64,000 nucleotides of DNA from Anaerolineae bacterium (GCA_030425205.1 JAUIAP010000002.1:62001-126000), one strand, 5' to 3'; shown: positions 31,352 through 42,500, counted from the first letter of the stretch. Numbers and translations are program-made. The notes: a model not told the origin generated them from the sequence alone.

Positions 31352-33148
31352 TCATCTATCTGAAGATGGGAAGCGACGCTTGGTGATGATGGCGAGGAGT
31401 GCAATCACAACAAGCGTTGTAAGCAGTGGAATGGGGAGCGTGCTCGTTTCGGCCGAACTTAACCCCACTGCCAGCGGAATTTCTACATTCAGGAATATCG
31501 CCGTTGGCGCACCCGTTTTGCCCGTTGCATCTGTTGCGGTGACAAAAATCGTGTGCTTGCCATACGTCATATCGCTGGTGTCAATCGTCGTCTGAACCGA
31601 TTCACTCATTTCATCAAACGCACCATCTAGCGCACTCATCGGCTGGACGACTGTGCCCATCACCCAATCGGGTGCATCAATCGTGTAATTTGCCGCCGTA
31701 ATCACCTCACTAACAATCACTTCAAGATTCTGCGACTGATAGAAATTGTCTTGATGAAAGCGGGTCTCATCAACTGTTGCCGTCAGTGTGACAACCGCCC
31801 CTTGCGTCACGCTGAGAAGGTTTGTTGTGGTGTTGCCCTCAAATGTGAGCTGCACATCAAGTACGTCGGGTGCATCTGAGGTTAGGTAGGGTTGGCGAGT
31901 CTGTTTGAACGCATACAGCACCGCATCGAGATTATCGGGATAGATCGAATCTTCAAAATCGGCGCACGGTTGCGAAAATGTTGTCCCCAGTTCATACGTG
32001 TAAGATGGAACACCTAACTCACCATAGACAAAGTCATCATGTGAACCGGACGCTGGTGATGGAAAGCCTGCATCCGTTCCCTTGACGAGATAATCGTTGT
32101 AAAAGGCCATTTTTCGGCCGAAAGTCATCAGCTGCTCATAGTTTGGATTGTCGCGGATATCTGTCCATGACCATGTTGGCAATATCGACGGACCATAGCT
32201 GTGCATGGTCAAGAATACACCTGTTGTCGTGATCGGTGCGGCCGATGTGAAGTCATCCGCACGTTGATCGGACAGAACGGAGAGCGCATAATCTTCAAAC
32301 GCGCTTGTTTCAACCTCCGATCCCGCAAAAGGCCCTCTGTACAGATTGCTGCATTCGCTGCCGCTAGACCCATCACTCAACCCCCACTGATAGCTCGCAT
32401 TGCGGTTTAGATCAATCCCAAAGTTACCCGCACCACAAAAATTGGGATTGCGATTTTTGCGCCAAGAGGTCCCAACTTCAACCAGTTTGCGCCCATCTGG
32501 ATTCCCTTGCGGAATAATGTGGACGGCATAGTAGTCGAGCATCCACGTGATGTCGGGGTCAACGCCATAGTTGGTCAGGAGATGCTCGGAAAAACGGGTC
32601 GCAAATTCGGCGGGTGTGTATTCACGCGCATGGACGGTTGACAAGATGAGCAATATGGGTTTGGGAAGCGGGACATTGGCGTTCTCGTTGGTCAAAATAT
32701 AAGTCAGAATATCATAGCCGGGTAGTCCGCCGACCGTCGCCTTTTCATAAGAATCACCGATGTCGAGGGTTGAAATCAGGCTTGGATATGTCGCCTCAAG
32801 TGTCGCCAAGCTCGTTGCCGTCTCTTCCACCGTGCGATAGCAACCCTCATCCCCAAATGTGCGCGCAGTGTCGTTTAGATAAGCCGTCTGAACTTCATCA
32901 AGCGTCAAGTTTGGAAATTGTGGCGCGAGGGTGGCGAATTCTGCATCGGTCAAGCGCAGACGAATTGAGCCATCGGTCACGCGATCTTGCCAGAGGTCAT
33001 ACGCTAGAAGCGGTTCGATTTCGACAAGTTCGTCATATTCGATGATATAGATAGCAGAGGCAGGTTGGGCGGGCGTTTCGGCCGAAACGGACAAGCCAAT
33101 GGTAACCAACACCAGCAAAAGCCCAAGCAAAAATAGTAGACGTTTCAT
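31352..33148 (-). CDS. secreted M14 zinc carboxypeptidase with C-terminal anchor
   Basis: A 598-residue exported protein. It has a signal peptide (residues 1-23, LFLLGLLLVLVTIGLSVSA), an M14 domain with zinc ligands in TVHAREYTPAEF (HxxE) and TMHSYGPS, RNPNFCGAGNFGIDLNRN and the catalytic Glu in YTYELGT. A beta-rich region follows from residue 430 and a final helix LTTLVVIALLAII is followed by KRR, a simple membrane anchor. It should trim C-terminal residues of extracellular peptides. AAGGTGA five bases upstream is a good ribosome site. Confidence 0.92.
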   Translation of the reverse strand: MKRLLFLLGLLLVLVTIGLSVSAETPAQPASAIYIIEYDELVEIEPLLAYDLWQDRVTDGSIRLRLTDAEFATLAPQFPNLTLDEVQTAYLNDTARTFGDEGCYRTVEETATSLATLEATYPSLISTLDIGDSYEKATVGGLPGYDILTYILTNENANVPLPKPILLILSTVHAREYTPAEFATRFSEHLLTNYGVDPDITWMLDYYAVHIIPQGNPDGRKLVEVGTSWRKNRNPNFCGAGNFGIDLNRNASYQWGLSDGSSGSECSNLYRGPFAGSEVETSAFEDYALSVLSDQRADDFTSAAPITTTGVFLTMHSYGPSILPTWSWTDIRDNPNYEQLMTFGRKMAFYNDYLVKGTDAGFPSPASGSHDDFVYGELGVPSYTYELGTTFSQPCADFEDSIYPDNLDAVLYAFKQTRQPYLTSDAPDVLDVQLTFEGNTTTNLLSVTQGAVVTLTATVDETRFHQDNFYQSQNLEVIVSEVITAANYTIDAPDWVMGTVVQPMSALDGAFDEMSESVQTTIDTSDMTYGKHTIFVTATDATGKTGAPTAIFLNVEIPLAVGLSSAETSTLPIPLLTTLVVIALLAIITKRRFPSSDR

Positions 33149-33152
33149 GATT

Positions 33153-35174
33153 TCACCTTATCGCGATAATATCGGCCGAATAGCCAGCCAGTTGAAAATG
33201 TAGCGTGTCTTGATCAGAGATGGCTTGAATCACGCTATCCGTTTGCAGATCGATCAAGCTGCCCGACACGGTGTTTGGCAGCACAACTTTTTGATCGATT
33301 GGCTCTGCGCCAAAATTGATTGCAGTCACTTGCCATCCCGCTTCATCTGGCAAGGCGTGTACCATGACCAGCAAACTACCTTCGCCCAAGACAGCGATCT
33401 GTTCACTTTCAAAAATGCGATATTTTTGGCGAATCGCCAACAGGTTTTTTAATTGTGAGGCGAATGAGTTGGGGTCTTGTAACTGATCGGGGAGCGAACC
33501 GTAGAGCGTGGGGGCAAGTGGCAGGTCGGCATGACCGCCATGACCCAATAAATCGTAGCCACCGCGATTGATCCAGCGCGTGTCCCCATCTGCCATCAGG
33601 TGCGCGACCTGCTCATGTGGCACGGGTAACGCGCCGACTAAATCCCAACCCGAAAGCGCAAACACGCCGGGTTGGAAGGCGTTGTAAATAACCAATAGCA
33701 GATGACGTTGTTTGATCTGCGATTTTTGCTCTGGGGAGAGGTTGGTTAGATCACCAATCCCCATTGCAGCTGTAATCAGGCTGATGGTGGTGCAGGCAAC
33801 GCCGTTGGTCGTCGATTGCAGATTGTATGGCGCATTGTCACCCAGCAGCGTGTCAAACATCGCCTTGCGTACTCGCTCACGTAGCTCAAGGCCGGCCCGC
33901 GTCTCGCCCGCAAACTCAAACAATGTTTCTGCATGGCGTGTCCAGAAGTGAACGAGTTCGAGCGTTAGCTCGTCGTGATTTTGTAGCGCGTGGATGAGCG
34001 TATTCGGCCGAATTCCACACGCCCTCATCAATTGAAACATCAAGCGCAAGAATTCCGCATCCCCTGTCACCAGTGCGTGATGATAGGCGGGACGTGTCAC
34101 AAAATCATACGACAAATCTGCCCCACCGTTCGCCATTGCCGCCATATCTTCCAGCGTCAAGTTGAGTTCTTGGAAGCTAAATCCGCCCGCCTTGCGAATC
34201 ATGCTGGCGATTAGCTGGTTGCTCGTGATGGCGAGTGGATGCCCTTCGGAAATGACCATGCCCGCCGCATTTTTCTCAACCCCCAAGAATCCATTCGCGT
34301 CGAGTCGCACCATGCCAATTCCCAATACCCCCAATGAGTGTAAGGCATCTCCCGTGATCAATCGCTGGGCTGCAAATGTTTGATCGAGCCAGTTGAAGAC
34401 GGGTTGCCCCTGTTTGAAATAGTGCAGATACACCCAGCGGCGCGCGACATCGTCGATGCCAACAACGGGTGCAGTCGCGCTCCAATTGCTTTCCTTGATG
34501 CCAACTTCGTAGAAAATGACGCGCGATAATCGGCCGATAATGTACCCCTTCTCCGCCAGCTGATCGACCACCTCTGGTTTGAGGTTGACCGAATCCTCTC
34601 CCTCATTCACATCTGGCAGCAGTGACCAATCTGCTTCGTCTATCTCGACCATATGGTAGAGTCCGGGATAGTCGCCGACCGCTCGTTCTGCCAACCGCCA
34701 ATCGGCTCCCTTGCCGCTATGCAATGGCACGACATCTCCGATAATCGTTGCGCCCTGCGCCGCAGCGTTGGCAACCATTCTTTTATACGCCTCAACTGTG
34801 CCAAACAGCGGGTCGATCTCCGTGCTAATCCGGTCAAAGTTGCCGTCAATGGTGGGTGTGTGGTCGTATCCCGTGATGCCGCCTGAGCGTTTCATCGGCC
34901 CCGTGTGCATTCCCGAAATCCCAATCTCGGCAAATGTTGCCCACAATTCAGGGTCCCCTAACGCTTGCAGAACGGACTCACCTTCCCGCGTCACAATTGA
35001 ACTCGGATAGGCGGTGAACCAAACAGATGCTTTTGTGGCTGCGGCTGCGGGTTGCGTGGCTGCATAGGGGCGTTGCCATTGCGCTCCCTTCCCTGAGTAG
35101 CGCACAGATAGATTTTTTGCCTGCTCTAACATTGAGCGATTGAGAAGCCATTGAATGTATTTTTGATTGTTCAT
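33153..35174 (-). CDS. GH13 family enzyme (maltose glucosyltransferase/trehalose synthase-like)
   Basis: About 673 residues. GH13 signatures are [14 protein letters not shown], where the Asp is the nucleophile, a Glu in [10 protein letters not shown] as possible acid/base, and [11 protein letters not shown] holding the third carboxylate. The domain order resembles trehalose synthase or maltosyltransferase-like enzymes, with an extended region before the barrel ([21 protein letters not shown]). The ATG at 35174 is chosen over a TTG at 35204 because it lies just after the upstream stop. It ends an operon that also holds another GH13 enzyme and a restriction-modification pair. Confidence 0.8.
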   Translation of the reverse strand: MNNQKYIQWLLNRSMLEQAKNLSVRYSGKGAQWQRPYAATQPAAAATKASVWFTAYPSSIVTREGESVLQALGDPELWATFAEIGISGMHTGPMKRSGGITGYDHTPTIDGNFDRISTEIDPLFGTVEAYKRMVANAAAQGATIIGDVVPLHSGKGADWRLAERAVGDYPGLYHMVEIDEADWSLLPDVNEGEDSVNLKPEVVDQLAEKGYIIGRLSRVIFYEVGIKESNWSATAPVVGIDDVARRWVYLHYFKQGQPVFNWLDQTFAAQRLITGDALHSLGVLGIGMVRLDANGFLGVEKNAAGMVISEGHPLAITSNQLIASMIRKAGGFSFQELNLTLEDMAAMANGGADLSYDFVTRPAYHHALVTGDAEFLRLMFQLMRACGIRPNTLIHALQNHDELTLELVHFWTRHAETLFEFAGETRAGLELRERVRKAMFDTLLGDNAPYNLQSTTNGVACTTISLITAAMGIGDLTNLSPEQKSQIKQRHLLLVIYNAFQPGVFALSGWDLVGALPVPHEQVAHLMADGDTRWINRGGYDLLGHGGHADLPLAPTLYGSLPDQLQDPNSFASQLKNLLAIRQKYRIFESEQIAVLGEGSLLVMVHALPDEAGWQVTAINFGAEPIDQKVVLPNTVSGSLIDLQTDSVIQAISDQDTLHFQLAGYSADIIAIR

Positions 35175-35187
35175 GGATAGGGGTGCA

Positions 35188-36234
35188 CTATGCAAATATG
35201 CCAATCAATTGTTCTTTTGAGTAGCCACGTTCCAGCAAGAAGGAACTCAATTGACCAAGCATTGGAAATTCTTGAACAAATTCGGTTGCGAGAAAACTGA
35301 GCAGTGAGCGACCCATTGAATCAGCATAGCGTGTCTGGCATTTTGTGTACCAATTCTCTAAGTCATCCTGAGTAATGACCCCTCGAATACCGAGACCAAT
35401 TTGACTGAGCAAAGAGTGAATTAGATCTGCTTCAGCTGTTTTACAGACGATCACGACATCTTGAACGGAAACACCGTCTACAATTTCTCCAGCTAGCTGA
35501 GAATCTAAACGTAAATGTTTGACCTGAACTGCTGGACCGTAATTTGTGATTATGTCAAGACCACTATCGGCCGCGTTTGCCACCCCGCCACGATACATTG
35601 ATGCGGGGACTGTGACAGAATTTGTGTTTGCATCTAACCCAAGTACATATTTAACAAATCGGCCGAAGTCTGCAATAACCTGCGGATTGGGGTTTGCAAG
35701 TGTTATTGAGACTTGTGCTTGTAGCTCCGTCACCAATGTACTGAACAACGCATACACGACAATTTCAAAAGCCTTATCGATACTTCTCTTTAGCCCATGT
35801 ACCTGTTCAAATTGAAGAAGAAAGTTATTGAGCGAAAAAGTCTCTACACTAGCTGTTGTCAGATACATATATGCATCAATTACTGCCTGTAGACGTGCTT
35901 TGAACTGATAGTAAATATAACATTCAACCATCCCCCCGTTCTCTCGGTTAATAGTTGCAAGTTCGGCCAATAAGCGTGGAGGCATTGCATTCGTGTCAAA
36001 CAGATTGTCTTGATATTTTTGGCTTGATGTACTGACCCGTCCAACTAGCCGCAACGAAACGACATCTCTCCATTGCTTGCTGATGTTCCGATAGGTTTCT
36101 TTATTCGTTATATCGAATTGAAAATGATTGAGCCTGTCATAGTGTAGAATCTCGGCAATTTGGAACGGCTTATAGAAGTGAACACGTGCCTTACCGATGA
36201 TTTTATCAAGGGCTATTTTTGCTTCAAGCGACAT
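35188..36234 (-). CDS. type II restriction endonuclease, HaeII-like
   Basis: A 348-residue protein starting [30 protein letters not shown]. The stretch [29 protein letters not shown] and overall length resemble the HaeII family, which cuts RGCGCY; this is from memory. A nuclease core of the D-Xn-(D/E/Q)XK type is visible as [15 protein letters not shown] with Asp near residue 227 and Lys near 239. The start has GAAGGAAGAG just upstream and overlaps the methyltransferase end by 11 bases, so the pair is coupled. Base use is more AT-rich than neighbours, suggesting transfer. Confidence 0.65.
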   Translation of the reverse strand: MSLEAKIALDKIIGKARVHFYKPFQIAEILHYDRLNHFQFDITNKETYRNISKQWRDVVSLRLVGRVSTSSQKYQDNLFDTNAMPPRLLAELATINRENGGMVECYIYYQFKARLQAVIDAYMYLTTASVETFSLNNFLLQFEQVHGLKRSIDKAFEIVVYALFSTLVTELQAQVSITLANPNPQVIADFGRFVKYVLGLDANTNSVTVPASMYRGGVANAADSGLDIITNYGPAVQVKHLRLDSQLAGEIVDGVSVQDVVIVCKTAEADLIHSLLSQIGLGIRGVITQDDLENWYTKCQTRYADSMGRSLLSFLATEFVQEFPMLGQLSSFLLERGYSKEQLIGIFA

Positions 36235-37213
36235 ACTCTTCCTTCTTCTCCAATAACCGCAGTTGAGAGGCTGTATCATTCTGTGGGGTAGGAAGAATAA
36301 TATGATTTTGCAAAGATTGCACCATTTGACATGCAATCGCTGTCACTACGGGTACGGGGACGCTGTTTCCCGTCTGTTTACGAATTTGCGTTTCTGTTCC
36401 ATCAATTTGAAACCATTCGGGGAACCCCTGTAAACGTAACTGCTCGCGTGGGGTTAATCTGCGTGTTCCATTAACTAATAAGTAGTTAAATGATGCTCCC
36501 GCACGTAATGCGCAAGAGAAACTGTTTATGCCGATGTTCCCACCTTTGTTCTCATGCCAAATTGAGGGGTAAAAAACATGCTTTTCGCGCACGGAAACTT
36601 GCCGTTTTTGGCGTATGTATTCTGAGGCGACGTATTTTGAAACGATCTCGTCATCTTGTTCCAAAATGTCTGCAAGTGTTTTGTAAACGCCATCTACTGG
36701 CGCAGAGGGGAAATGAAAACGCACGTTTTCGCGGAAGCCAATAATAAATGTACGTTCGCGCTTTTGTGGTAAGCCAAAATCAAGCGCGTTTAGAACGGTT
36801 GCATGAACGAAGTAGCCAAGTTCTTGGAGCCGCTGAATGATGACAGTAAACGTGCGCCCCTTGTCATGTGATTTTAGCTGTTTGACATTTTCAAGCAGGA
36901 ATGCGCGTGGGCGTTTGTCAGCAAGGATTCGTTCGATCTCGAAAAAGAGCGTGCCGCGTGTGTCTGCGAAACCTTGTCCTTGACCAATGATGCTGAATGG
37001 TTGGCATGGGAAGCCAGCGGTGAGAATGTCATGGTCGGGAATATCGGCTGAATCTACCTCCCGAATATCCCCCACGGGCATATCCCCAAAGTTGGCGGCA
37101 TATGTTTTCTGGGCTTTTTCATCCCATTCTGATGTAAAAACACACTCGCCCCCAGCCGTTTCAAACGCCAATCGGATTCCGCCAATGCCTGCAAAAAGAT
37201 CAATAAATGTCAT
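36224..37213 (-). CDS. DNA (cytosine-5) methyltransferase
   Basis: A 329-residue C5 methyltransferase. Motif I is DLFAGIGGIRLAF, motif IV is GFPCQPFSIIGQGQGF with the catalytic Cys, motif VI is LLENV, motif VIII QKRERTFIIGF and motif X GNSVPVPVVTAIA. The target-recognition region between VIII and IX is about 90 residues. It should protect the host from the adjacent endonuclease. A TACAAT box six bases upstream lies within the end of the amylase gene, giving the pair its own promoter. It contains no TCGGCCGA and is AT-richer than its surroundings. Confidence 0.93.
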   Translation of the reverse strand: MTFIDLFAGIGGIRLAFETAGGECVFTSEWDEKAQKTYAANFGDMPVGDIREVDSADIPDHDILTAGFPCQPFSIIGQGQGFADTRGTLFFEIERILADKRPRAFLLENVKQLKSHDKGRTFTVIIQRLQELGYFVHATVLNALDFGLPQKRERTFIIGFRENVRFHFPSAPVDGVYKTLADILEQDDEIVSKYVASEYIRQKRQVSVREKHVFYPSIWHENKGGNIGINSFSCALRAGASFNYLLVNGTRRLTPREQLRLQGFPEWFQIDGTETQIRKQTGNSVPVPVVTAIACQMVQSLQNHIILPTPQNDTASQLRLLEKKEEYVA

Positions 37214-38799
37214 TGTTGCATTGTACCACGCGCTTTCCGTGCGTGAATCAGTCCTTTTACCTTCTCCAATAGTGCAATATCCTGCTCATCTTCCCAGCGC
37301 ATTGGGACACGACTCAGATGCAGCCCTTCTTGCCCATCGTCGATCTGTGTCAATCCAATTTCTGTTCCATAGTAGATAACGGGTGGATTTGGCAGGGCTA
37401 ATAACGCCTCTAATGCCGCTAAGAGCGCATCTGTGTCATTGTTGGCTATCGTCATGAAGCGATTCATGTCATGGTTGTCGATGAAGGCGGGCATGACGAA
37501 ATCGCGTGGAAAATGTTGTAGATGCATGGTGACAAAGCGCTCATAGTCGGCGCGAGATTGCGATTGCCAACCGAATGTTTTGCGCAGTTCGTCGTTGAGC
37601 TGGAAGTCGAGAAGACCGTCCAATCGGCCGATATACCCCCCAATCTGATCAGGCGCATCGATCACTTCGCCAAAGCACCAGCAATCTGGCTTGATCGCCT
37701 TGCACGCCCGATTAAAATGCGCCCAAAAACTGGGGCCGGGACCGTTCGCATAGTCAAGGCGATACCCATCCACATCAAACTCGCGCAGCCAATATTGAGC
37801 GTTTTCAATCATCCAGTCGCGTGCCTGCGGATTGGCTAGGTTGATATCGGGCATATCAGCGACGTTGAAAAAGGCGTGATAGCCTAATTCGGATTCGTCA
37901 AATATGAACCAGTCGCGGTATGGGCTGTTTTTATTGTTGAGGGCATCAAGAAAGATCGGATGTTTGCGATAGAGATGGTTACACGCTAAATCGAGCAACA
38001 CGTGCATCCCGCGTTGATGGATTGCGTCAATTAGATCGTGCAAATCCTGTTCTGTGCCGAGACGGGGTTCAACGCTGCGATAGTCGGTTGCATCGTAGCC
38101 GTGATGGGTGGGGGAGGGAAAGATCGGGCTGAGCCAGATCGTGTTTGCGCCTAGCTCTGCGATGTAGTCGAGCTTGTCCTGCACGCCGCGTAGCGTCCCG
38201 CCATAGAAGTCCAGCAAATCAGCAGGTTGCAGCCAGTCGCGTCCGTCGCCGGGATAAAATCGGTCAACGAAGACGTGATAGATAATCGCGTCGTGCGCCC
38301 ATTTTGGCGTGGCGGGGAGACCTATCGGCAAGACGAAGGTCGTCGCGTGGGTTGGGTCGCCAAGACTTTGCTCCATTTCGGGTGGCAATTGTGCCATAAA
38401 GTGGCGGATTGCCGCCGCTTCACTGCTCGCCTTAATATCGGGGAAATCTGCCCAAACCGTTTGGCCGCTGCTGCTTTCTGCAACGATTTGGTATTCGAGC
38501 AAAGTTCCCGCTGGAAAGCCGTCGAGCGTTGCCTCCCAAAGCGTGCTGTATCCCCATGCGATCGTATCCCACTCTATTTTGGTTTTTGAGAAGGGGATCG
38601 CCGAGCCATCGTTGAGGATATGGGCGGTGATCTTTTCGGCCGAAAAGTCCACCCCCGTCCGCACCCACAATGTCAGTGGTTCGTTGGGTTGTGGAATGCG
38701 CGGCGTGATCTCGTAGGCATGTTGAATACCGCGCCGCTGCAAGAGATGACGATAGCGTTTTAGTTCTGGCGTTGAGAGCGTCCCAAAAATGTAGTCCAT
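37210..38799 (-). CDS. alpha-amylase family GH13 enzyme (neopullulanase/maltogenic type)
   Basis: About 529 residues. An N-terminal carbohydrate-binding-like domain (residues 1-130) precedes the barrel. The four GH13 regions are DLACNHLY, GYRLDYANG with the nucleophile Asp, CFGEVID with the acid Glu, and FIDNHDMNR. There is no signal peptide, so it acts inside the cell on maltooligosaccharides or cyclodextrins. GGTGGAG precedes the ATG at 38799; an upstream frame to 38955 is not needed. The stop overlaps the methyltransferase start as ATGA. Confidence 0.92.
   Translation of the reverse strand: MDYIFGTLSTPELKRYRHLLQRRGIQHAYEITPRIPQPNEPLTLWVRTGVDFSAEKITAHILNDGSAIPFSKTKIEWDTIAWGYSTLWEATLDGFPAGTLLEYQIVAESSSGQTVWADFPDIKASSEAAAIRHFMAQLPPEMEQSLGDPTHATTFVLPIGLPATPKWAHDAIIYHVFVDRFYPGDGRDWLQPADLLDFYGGTLRGVQDKLDYIAELGANTIWLSPIFPSPTHHGYDATDYRSVEPRLGTEQDLHDLIDAIHQRGMHVLLDLACNHLYRKHPIFLDALNNKNSPYRDWFIFDESELGYHAFFNVADMPDINLANPQARDWMIENAQYWLREFDVDGYRLDYANGPGPSFWAHFNRACKAIKPDCWCFGEVIDAPDQIGGYIGRLDGLLDFQLNDELRKTFGWQSQSRADYERFVTMHLQHFPRDFVMPAFIDNHDMNRFMTIANNDTDALLAALEALLALPNPPVIYYGTEIGLTQIDDGQEGLHLSRVPMRWEDEQDIALLEKVKGLIHARKARGTMQQ
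37220..37225 (-). promoter_or_regulatory. putative leaderless -10 box of the methyltransferase gene
   Basis: TACAAT lies six bases before the ATG at 37213 on the minus strand, inside the 3' end of the GH13 gene. It would allow methyltransferase expression independent of the operon. Confidence 0.5.
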
Positions 38800-38803
38800 A
38801 TGG

Positions 38804-39214
38804 TTAATTCTCCACCTGTCGTAATCGTAAGACGTGCCACAAATCAAATAGGAATAAAAAGCCGCCCTGCACCAATATCCCAAAGCCTGTCCCCTGCTTT
38901 TCCTTGTCTCGTTTCGCCAACAGCCAGCTCGCGCCAGCCAGATATCCCACATCAAGCCCCGTGTTCAACCAGAGAATGCGCCGCAGCTTGCGCGTTTCTT
39001 GTACAGGGTCGGCGGTGGCTTGGCGTTTTTCGGCCGAACGCCGCCCCAACAGCGCGATCAACCCATCGATCGCGCCCCATGCCAAAAATTGGACACCGAT
39101 ATTCTTGATCGGCCGATAGGTGTCTAACCAAAGCGGAAATCCCGCTAGCATACTCAAAATCGACCAGCCAAGTAGTCGTCGCGTCAACGTTTTTTGATAT
39201 TCCCAGATTATCAT
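38804..39214 (-). CDS. small four-helix membrane protein, unknown function
   Basis: A 136-residue protein with about four hydrophobic helices (WSILSMLAGFPLWL, VQFLAWGAIDGLIALLG, WLNTGLDVGYLAGASWLLA, GFGILVQGGFLFLFDLWHVLRL). The AWGAIDGLIALLG and LDVGYLAGA motifs look like a conserved family, perhaps DUF6992, but I cannot confirm it. It leads the GH13/restriction operon by five bases. TACAAT lies six bases before the ATG. Confidence 0.7.
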   Translation of the reverse strand: MIIWEYQKTLTRRLLGWSILSMLAGFPLWLDTYRPIKNIGVQFLAWGAIDGLIALLGRRSAEKRQATADPVQETRKLRRILWLNTGLDVGYLAGASWLLAKRDKEKQGTGFGILVQGGFLFLFDLWHVLRLRQVEN

Positions 39215-39220
39215 ATCGTC

Positions 39221-39226
39221 ATTGTA
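39221..39226 (-). promoter_or_regulatory. putative leaderless -10 box of the membrane protein/GH13 operon
   Basis: TACAAT lies six bases before the ATG at 39214 on the minus strand. Confidence 0.5.
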
Positions 39227-39345
39227 CCCATCTCACCCATTGCGTGTAGGGTCAATTACAAAATTTGTGTAACATAGAGGGGTTGCCATTCGTTGCTGTT
39301 ATGAGTACCCTGTTTCTACAATTCTAAACTATAAGGAGATTTCAA

Positions 39346-39468
39346 ATGTTTGATTACAACGAATTGTTCCATTTTGTAGACCCAAAAGACCCCAAAGAAG
39401 GTGATGCCAGCACCGAAAATGAATGGGATGACCCGAGCATTACGGACGATGGGAACGACGGCAGCTAA
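39346..39468 (+). CDS. small acidic protein, 40 residues, unknown
   Basis: A short frame starting MFDYNELFHFVDPKDPKEGD and ending ITDDGNDGS. It has 12 acidic and only 2 basic residues. The ATG is preceded by AAGGAG at seven bases, one of the best ribosome sites in the window. A possible promoter TTGCCA-N17-TACCCT lies about 40-65 bases upstream, and a strong terminator follows the stop by 10 bases. It therefore looks like a complete, dedicated transcription unit. No family is recognised; it could be a small regulator, a toxin-neutralising peptide or a modified-peptide precursor. Confidence 0.7.
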   Translation: MFDYNELFHFVDPKDPKEGDASTENEWDDPSITDDGNDGS

Positions 39469-39478
39469 CAACATGCAC

Positions 39479-39509
39479 GGCGCAATCAAATCTGATTGCG
39501 CCATTTTTT
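39479..39509. terminator. intrinsic terminator after the small acidic protein
   Basis: GGCGCAATCA-AATC-TGATTGCGCC, a perfect 10-bp stem, is followed by ATTTTTT on the plus strand. It overlaps the last codons of the convergent cyclase gene. Confidence 0.85.
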
Positions 39510-42500
39510 ATCATCCAATAATGCACTGGCTGCATTCAGATAGCTAGAATCGATCTTCTGGGCGCGCAAGGTATTGTGCGCCCAGACACAATGATTGTAG
39601 GGGCTGCCGTCTGCAAGTTGTCGGAGTGCCGCCGCGAGTTGCTGTGTGCGCAGCGCTGCATCTTGTAGGAGCGCACGTTCCAACAGCAATATCCCGAGAA
39701 ACTCTTTCGGCCCTGCTGGCATTTGCGCCGCTGCAATGCCCCGCTCGATGTGGCGAATTGCCAACGCAGTTGCGCCCATCTTTTGCGCAGTTTGCCCCTG
39801 ATAGAAGCAGAGAGCGGGTAGCCAGCGCAGATTTTTTTCGGCCGAAGTTAACGCCAGCCCCTCTTCAAACAGCATGGTCGCCTCAGTATACTGCATCCGC
39901 AAGAGCGCAATGCGTCCCCGCGCCAAAAACAGACGGACGAGATTTTCGCTGTCCACGGCTGATTGTGCATGGATGATGTTGTCAGCATTCTGGGCTGACT
40001 GTTCCGCCTTCGCGATGTCTTCAATGTTGCAATATAACTGATCGGTCATCAGCAGATAGACATCGAGCAATCGATTGTTGTCTTGCATCCCGATCAGCAG
40101 GTGCGTCGCCGCCAAGAATGCCTCTTCTGCCTCCTCATAGCGACCCATACAGGCCAAATTTGCCCCTTTTCTACTCAATGCGCTGGCGTATAGGCGTTGC
40201 GACGCGAGCTTTGCCAACGGGAGGGATTCCTCAATCGCTTGGTTTGCCTCCGCATAGTGGCCGAGTTTGCGGCAAATTAAGGCGAGATTATTGAGTAGTG
40301 CGGATAGCTCGTTGCTGCGAACGGTCGAACGTGCAGCGGCGACGGCCTGACGCAACATGTCGCGGGCGGAGGTGAGATCGTGTTGATTGTAGTAGCAGAA
40401 CGCCATCGAATCGAGGACAAATGCACGGCGACGTTCATCCCCCAGCATGACGCAAAGCTGTTCTGCACGATTCAAATAGTCGAGTGCTTCAGCATGACGA
40501 TTTAACCCACCGAGCGCTTTTCCCATGCGTGAGTAGGCGATTGCAAACGCTTCTTGATTGTCTGGCTGGCGTGTTTCAAGATGATTGAGTAGACGATTGG
40601 TCTGCACCAACGATTGCTGATGTTCACCTTGCTGAAAGGCAAACTCGCTCAACATCATAAACCCTTCGTGAATCAATTCAGGCGCGACTTTTTCACCGAC
40701 GTGGACAGCCTGTTCGGCCGATTCGATTGCACCCAGAAAATCCCCTAATTGATGTTGTGAACGCGCCTTGAGCAACAGGAGTGCGGTCGCCGTGACGGAA
40801 TGCTGGTCGCCGACATGTTGCAGACAGAGATCACAAAGTCGCAATGTCTCACGCAGGGCATAGAGTTCAAACGCATCTTGCGCCGCCACTTTGCCATATT
40901 GCACCGCCTTTTCATGATGATCGGCATACGCATGATGGCGGGCAAGTTCGGCCGAAATTTGCCGTTCACGCCCCACATATTGCGCCTCCAATGCCTGCGC
41001 CACTTCCGCATGAAGCTGTCTACGTTCCTCAAACGGCAGTGTGTCATAAGCCGCCTCACGGGTCATACCGTGCTGAAAGAGATAGGTGTTATTGCCGATT
41101 GATCGAATAAATTCGGCCGATTGCAACTTTGTTAATGCATGCTCGATACGGTTTTCGGCAAATGGGACAACGCTGCGCAAAATTGTGGCCTCAAACTCTG
41201 CGCCAATCACCGCCGCCACGTTTAAGAGCGTGCGCTGGATGTGTGGGAGCTGATCGATGCGTGCCAGCAGCAGCGCGTGGACGTTATTCGGCAACGTGAG
41301 TTGCGCCAGTCGATGTTCATCGACCGCCAACATCCCATCCACATGACGCAGCGCATTGTGCGCCCACATTGCACGCACAGCCTCCTCTAAGAATAGCGGC
41401 GTGGCGGACGTGGCATGGCTGCCCGCACGTGTGAAATAGGTGACGAGTGGGTCGGGCAGTGGTTGCGATTCAAGCGCCAGCAACTCGGCGACGTAGGCAA
41501 TCGTTTCAGCTGGCGCGAGACGCGCCAGCGTGACGGTCGTGATCTCGGCGGTCGGTGGCTGGCGCGTTGTGACGAGAAAGGTGAGTTGTAAGTCGGGCTC
41601 GTTGGCTAAGAAGTCGATCAGGTCAAGCGAGGCACGGTCGGCGTGATGAATGTCTTCAAAGACAAAGAGATGGGGCTGCACGCGGGTAAAAAAGCGTAAG
41701 CTGTCACGGATGAGCGCAAATAGCCGCGCCTGCCTCGTTTTTGCGTCTAAATCTACCAGCGGCGCGGGCAGTTCAACGGGCAAACCCATCGCCTCAAAGA
41801 GCAGCGGCAAATCGGCAATCAAGACACGCACATGCTCATTGTCGTGCAACCGATTGTATAACGCCTGCATTTGTGCCATCTGTATATCTGGCGATGCTGT
41901 TGCGGGAAGGTCGATCAATCCGCGCACGATGGCGAACCACGGCGTGTAGGGATTTTCGGCCGATTCGACCGCGCACGCCCCGACAAAGCCGGCCCCCCCT
42001 TGCGCTAGCCATTGGGTAGCTGCCTCCGCGACGATGCGTGACTTGCCTATTCCCGCCTCGCCCACGAGGGCAATGTAGCGTGTGCCTCGCTCCAGCGCAG
42101 CACGCAGTGTGGCGAATGCCTCACGATGGATGTTGAGGCGTTTGCCAAATGAATCGCCATAGCGCGCTTCAAGTTGCGCTGGGTTTGCCTTGATGCCGAC
42201 CAAGCGCATGGGGGCAATAGGTGCTTGAATGCCTTTGAGCGCAATCGGTTCGCGTTGCTCAAATTGCAGCGTTTGATCGGTGATGGCGGCCGTGTATGGG
42301 TCGCAGATAATTTCGTTGGGGGGGCAAACATCACACATGCGCGCCGATAGGTTGACCACTTCGCCAATGATCGTGTACTCGTGGCGTCGTTCTGATCCGA
42401 GCGGGACGGCAAAGGCGCGACCACAGGCGATACCAATCTGCTGGCTACTGATAAATTCGGGTCGCTCGCGCTGCATGGCAATCGCGAGTCGCAACGCTTG

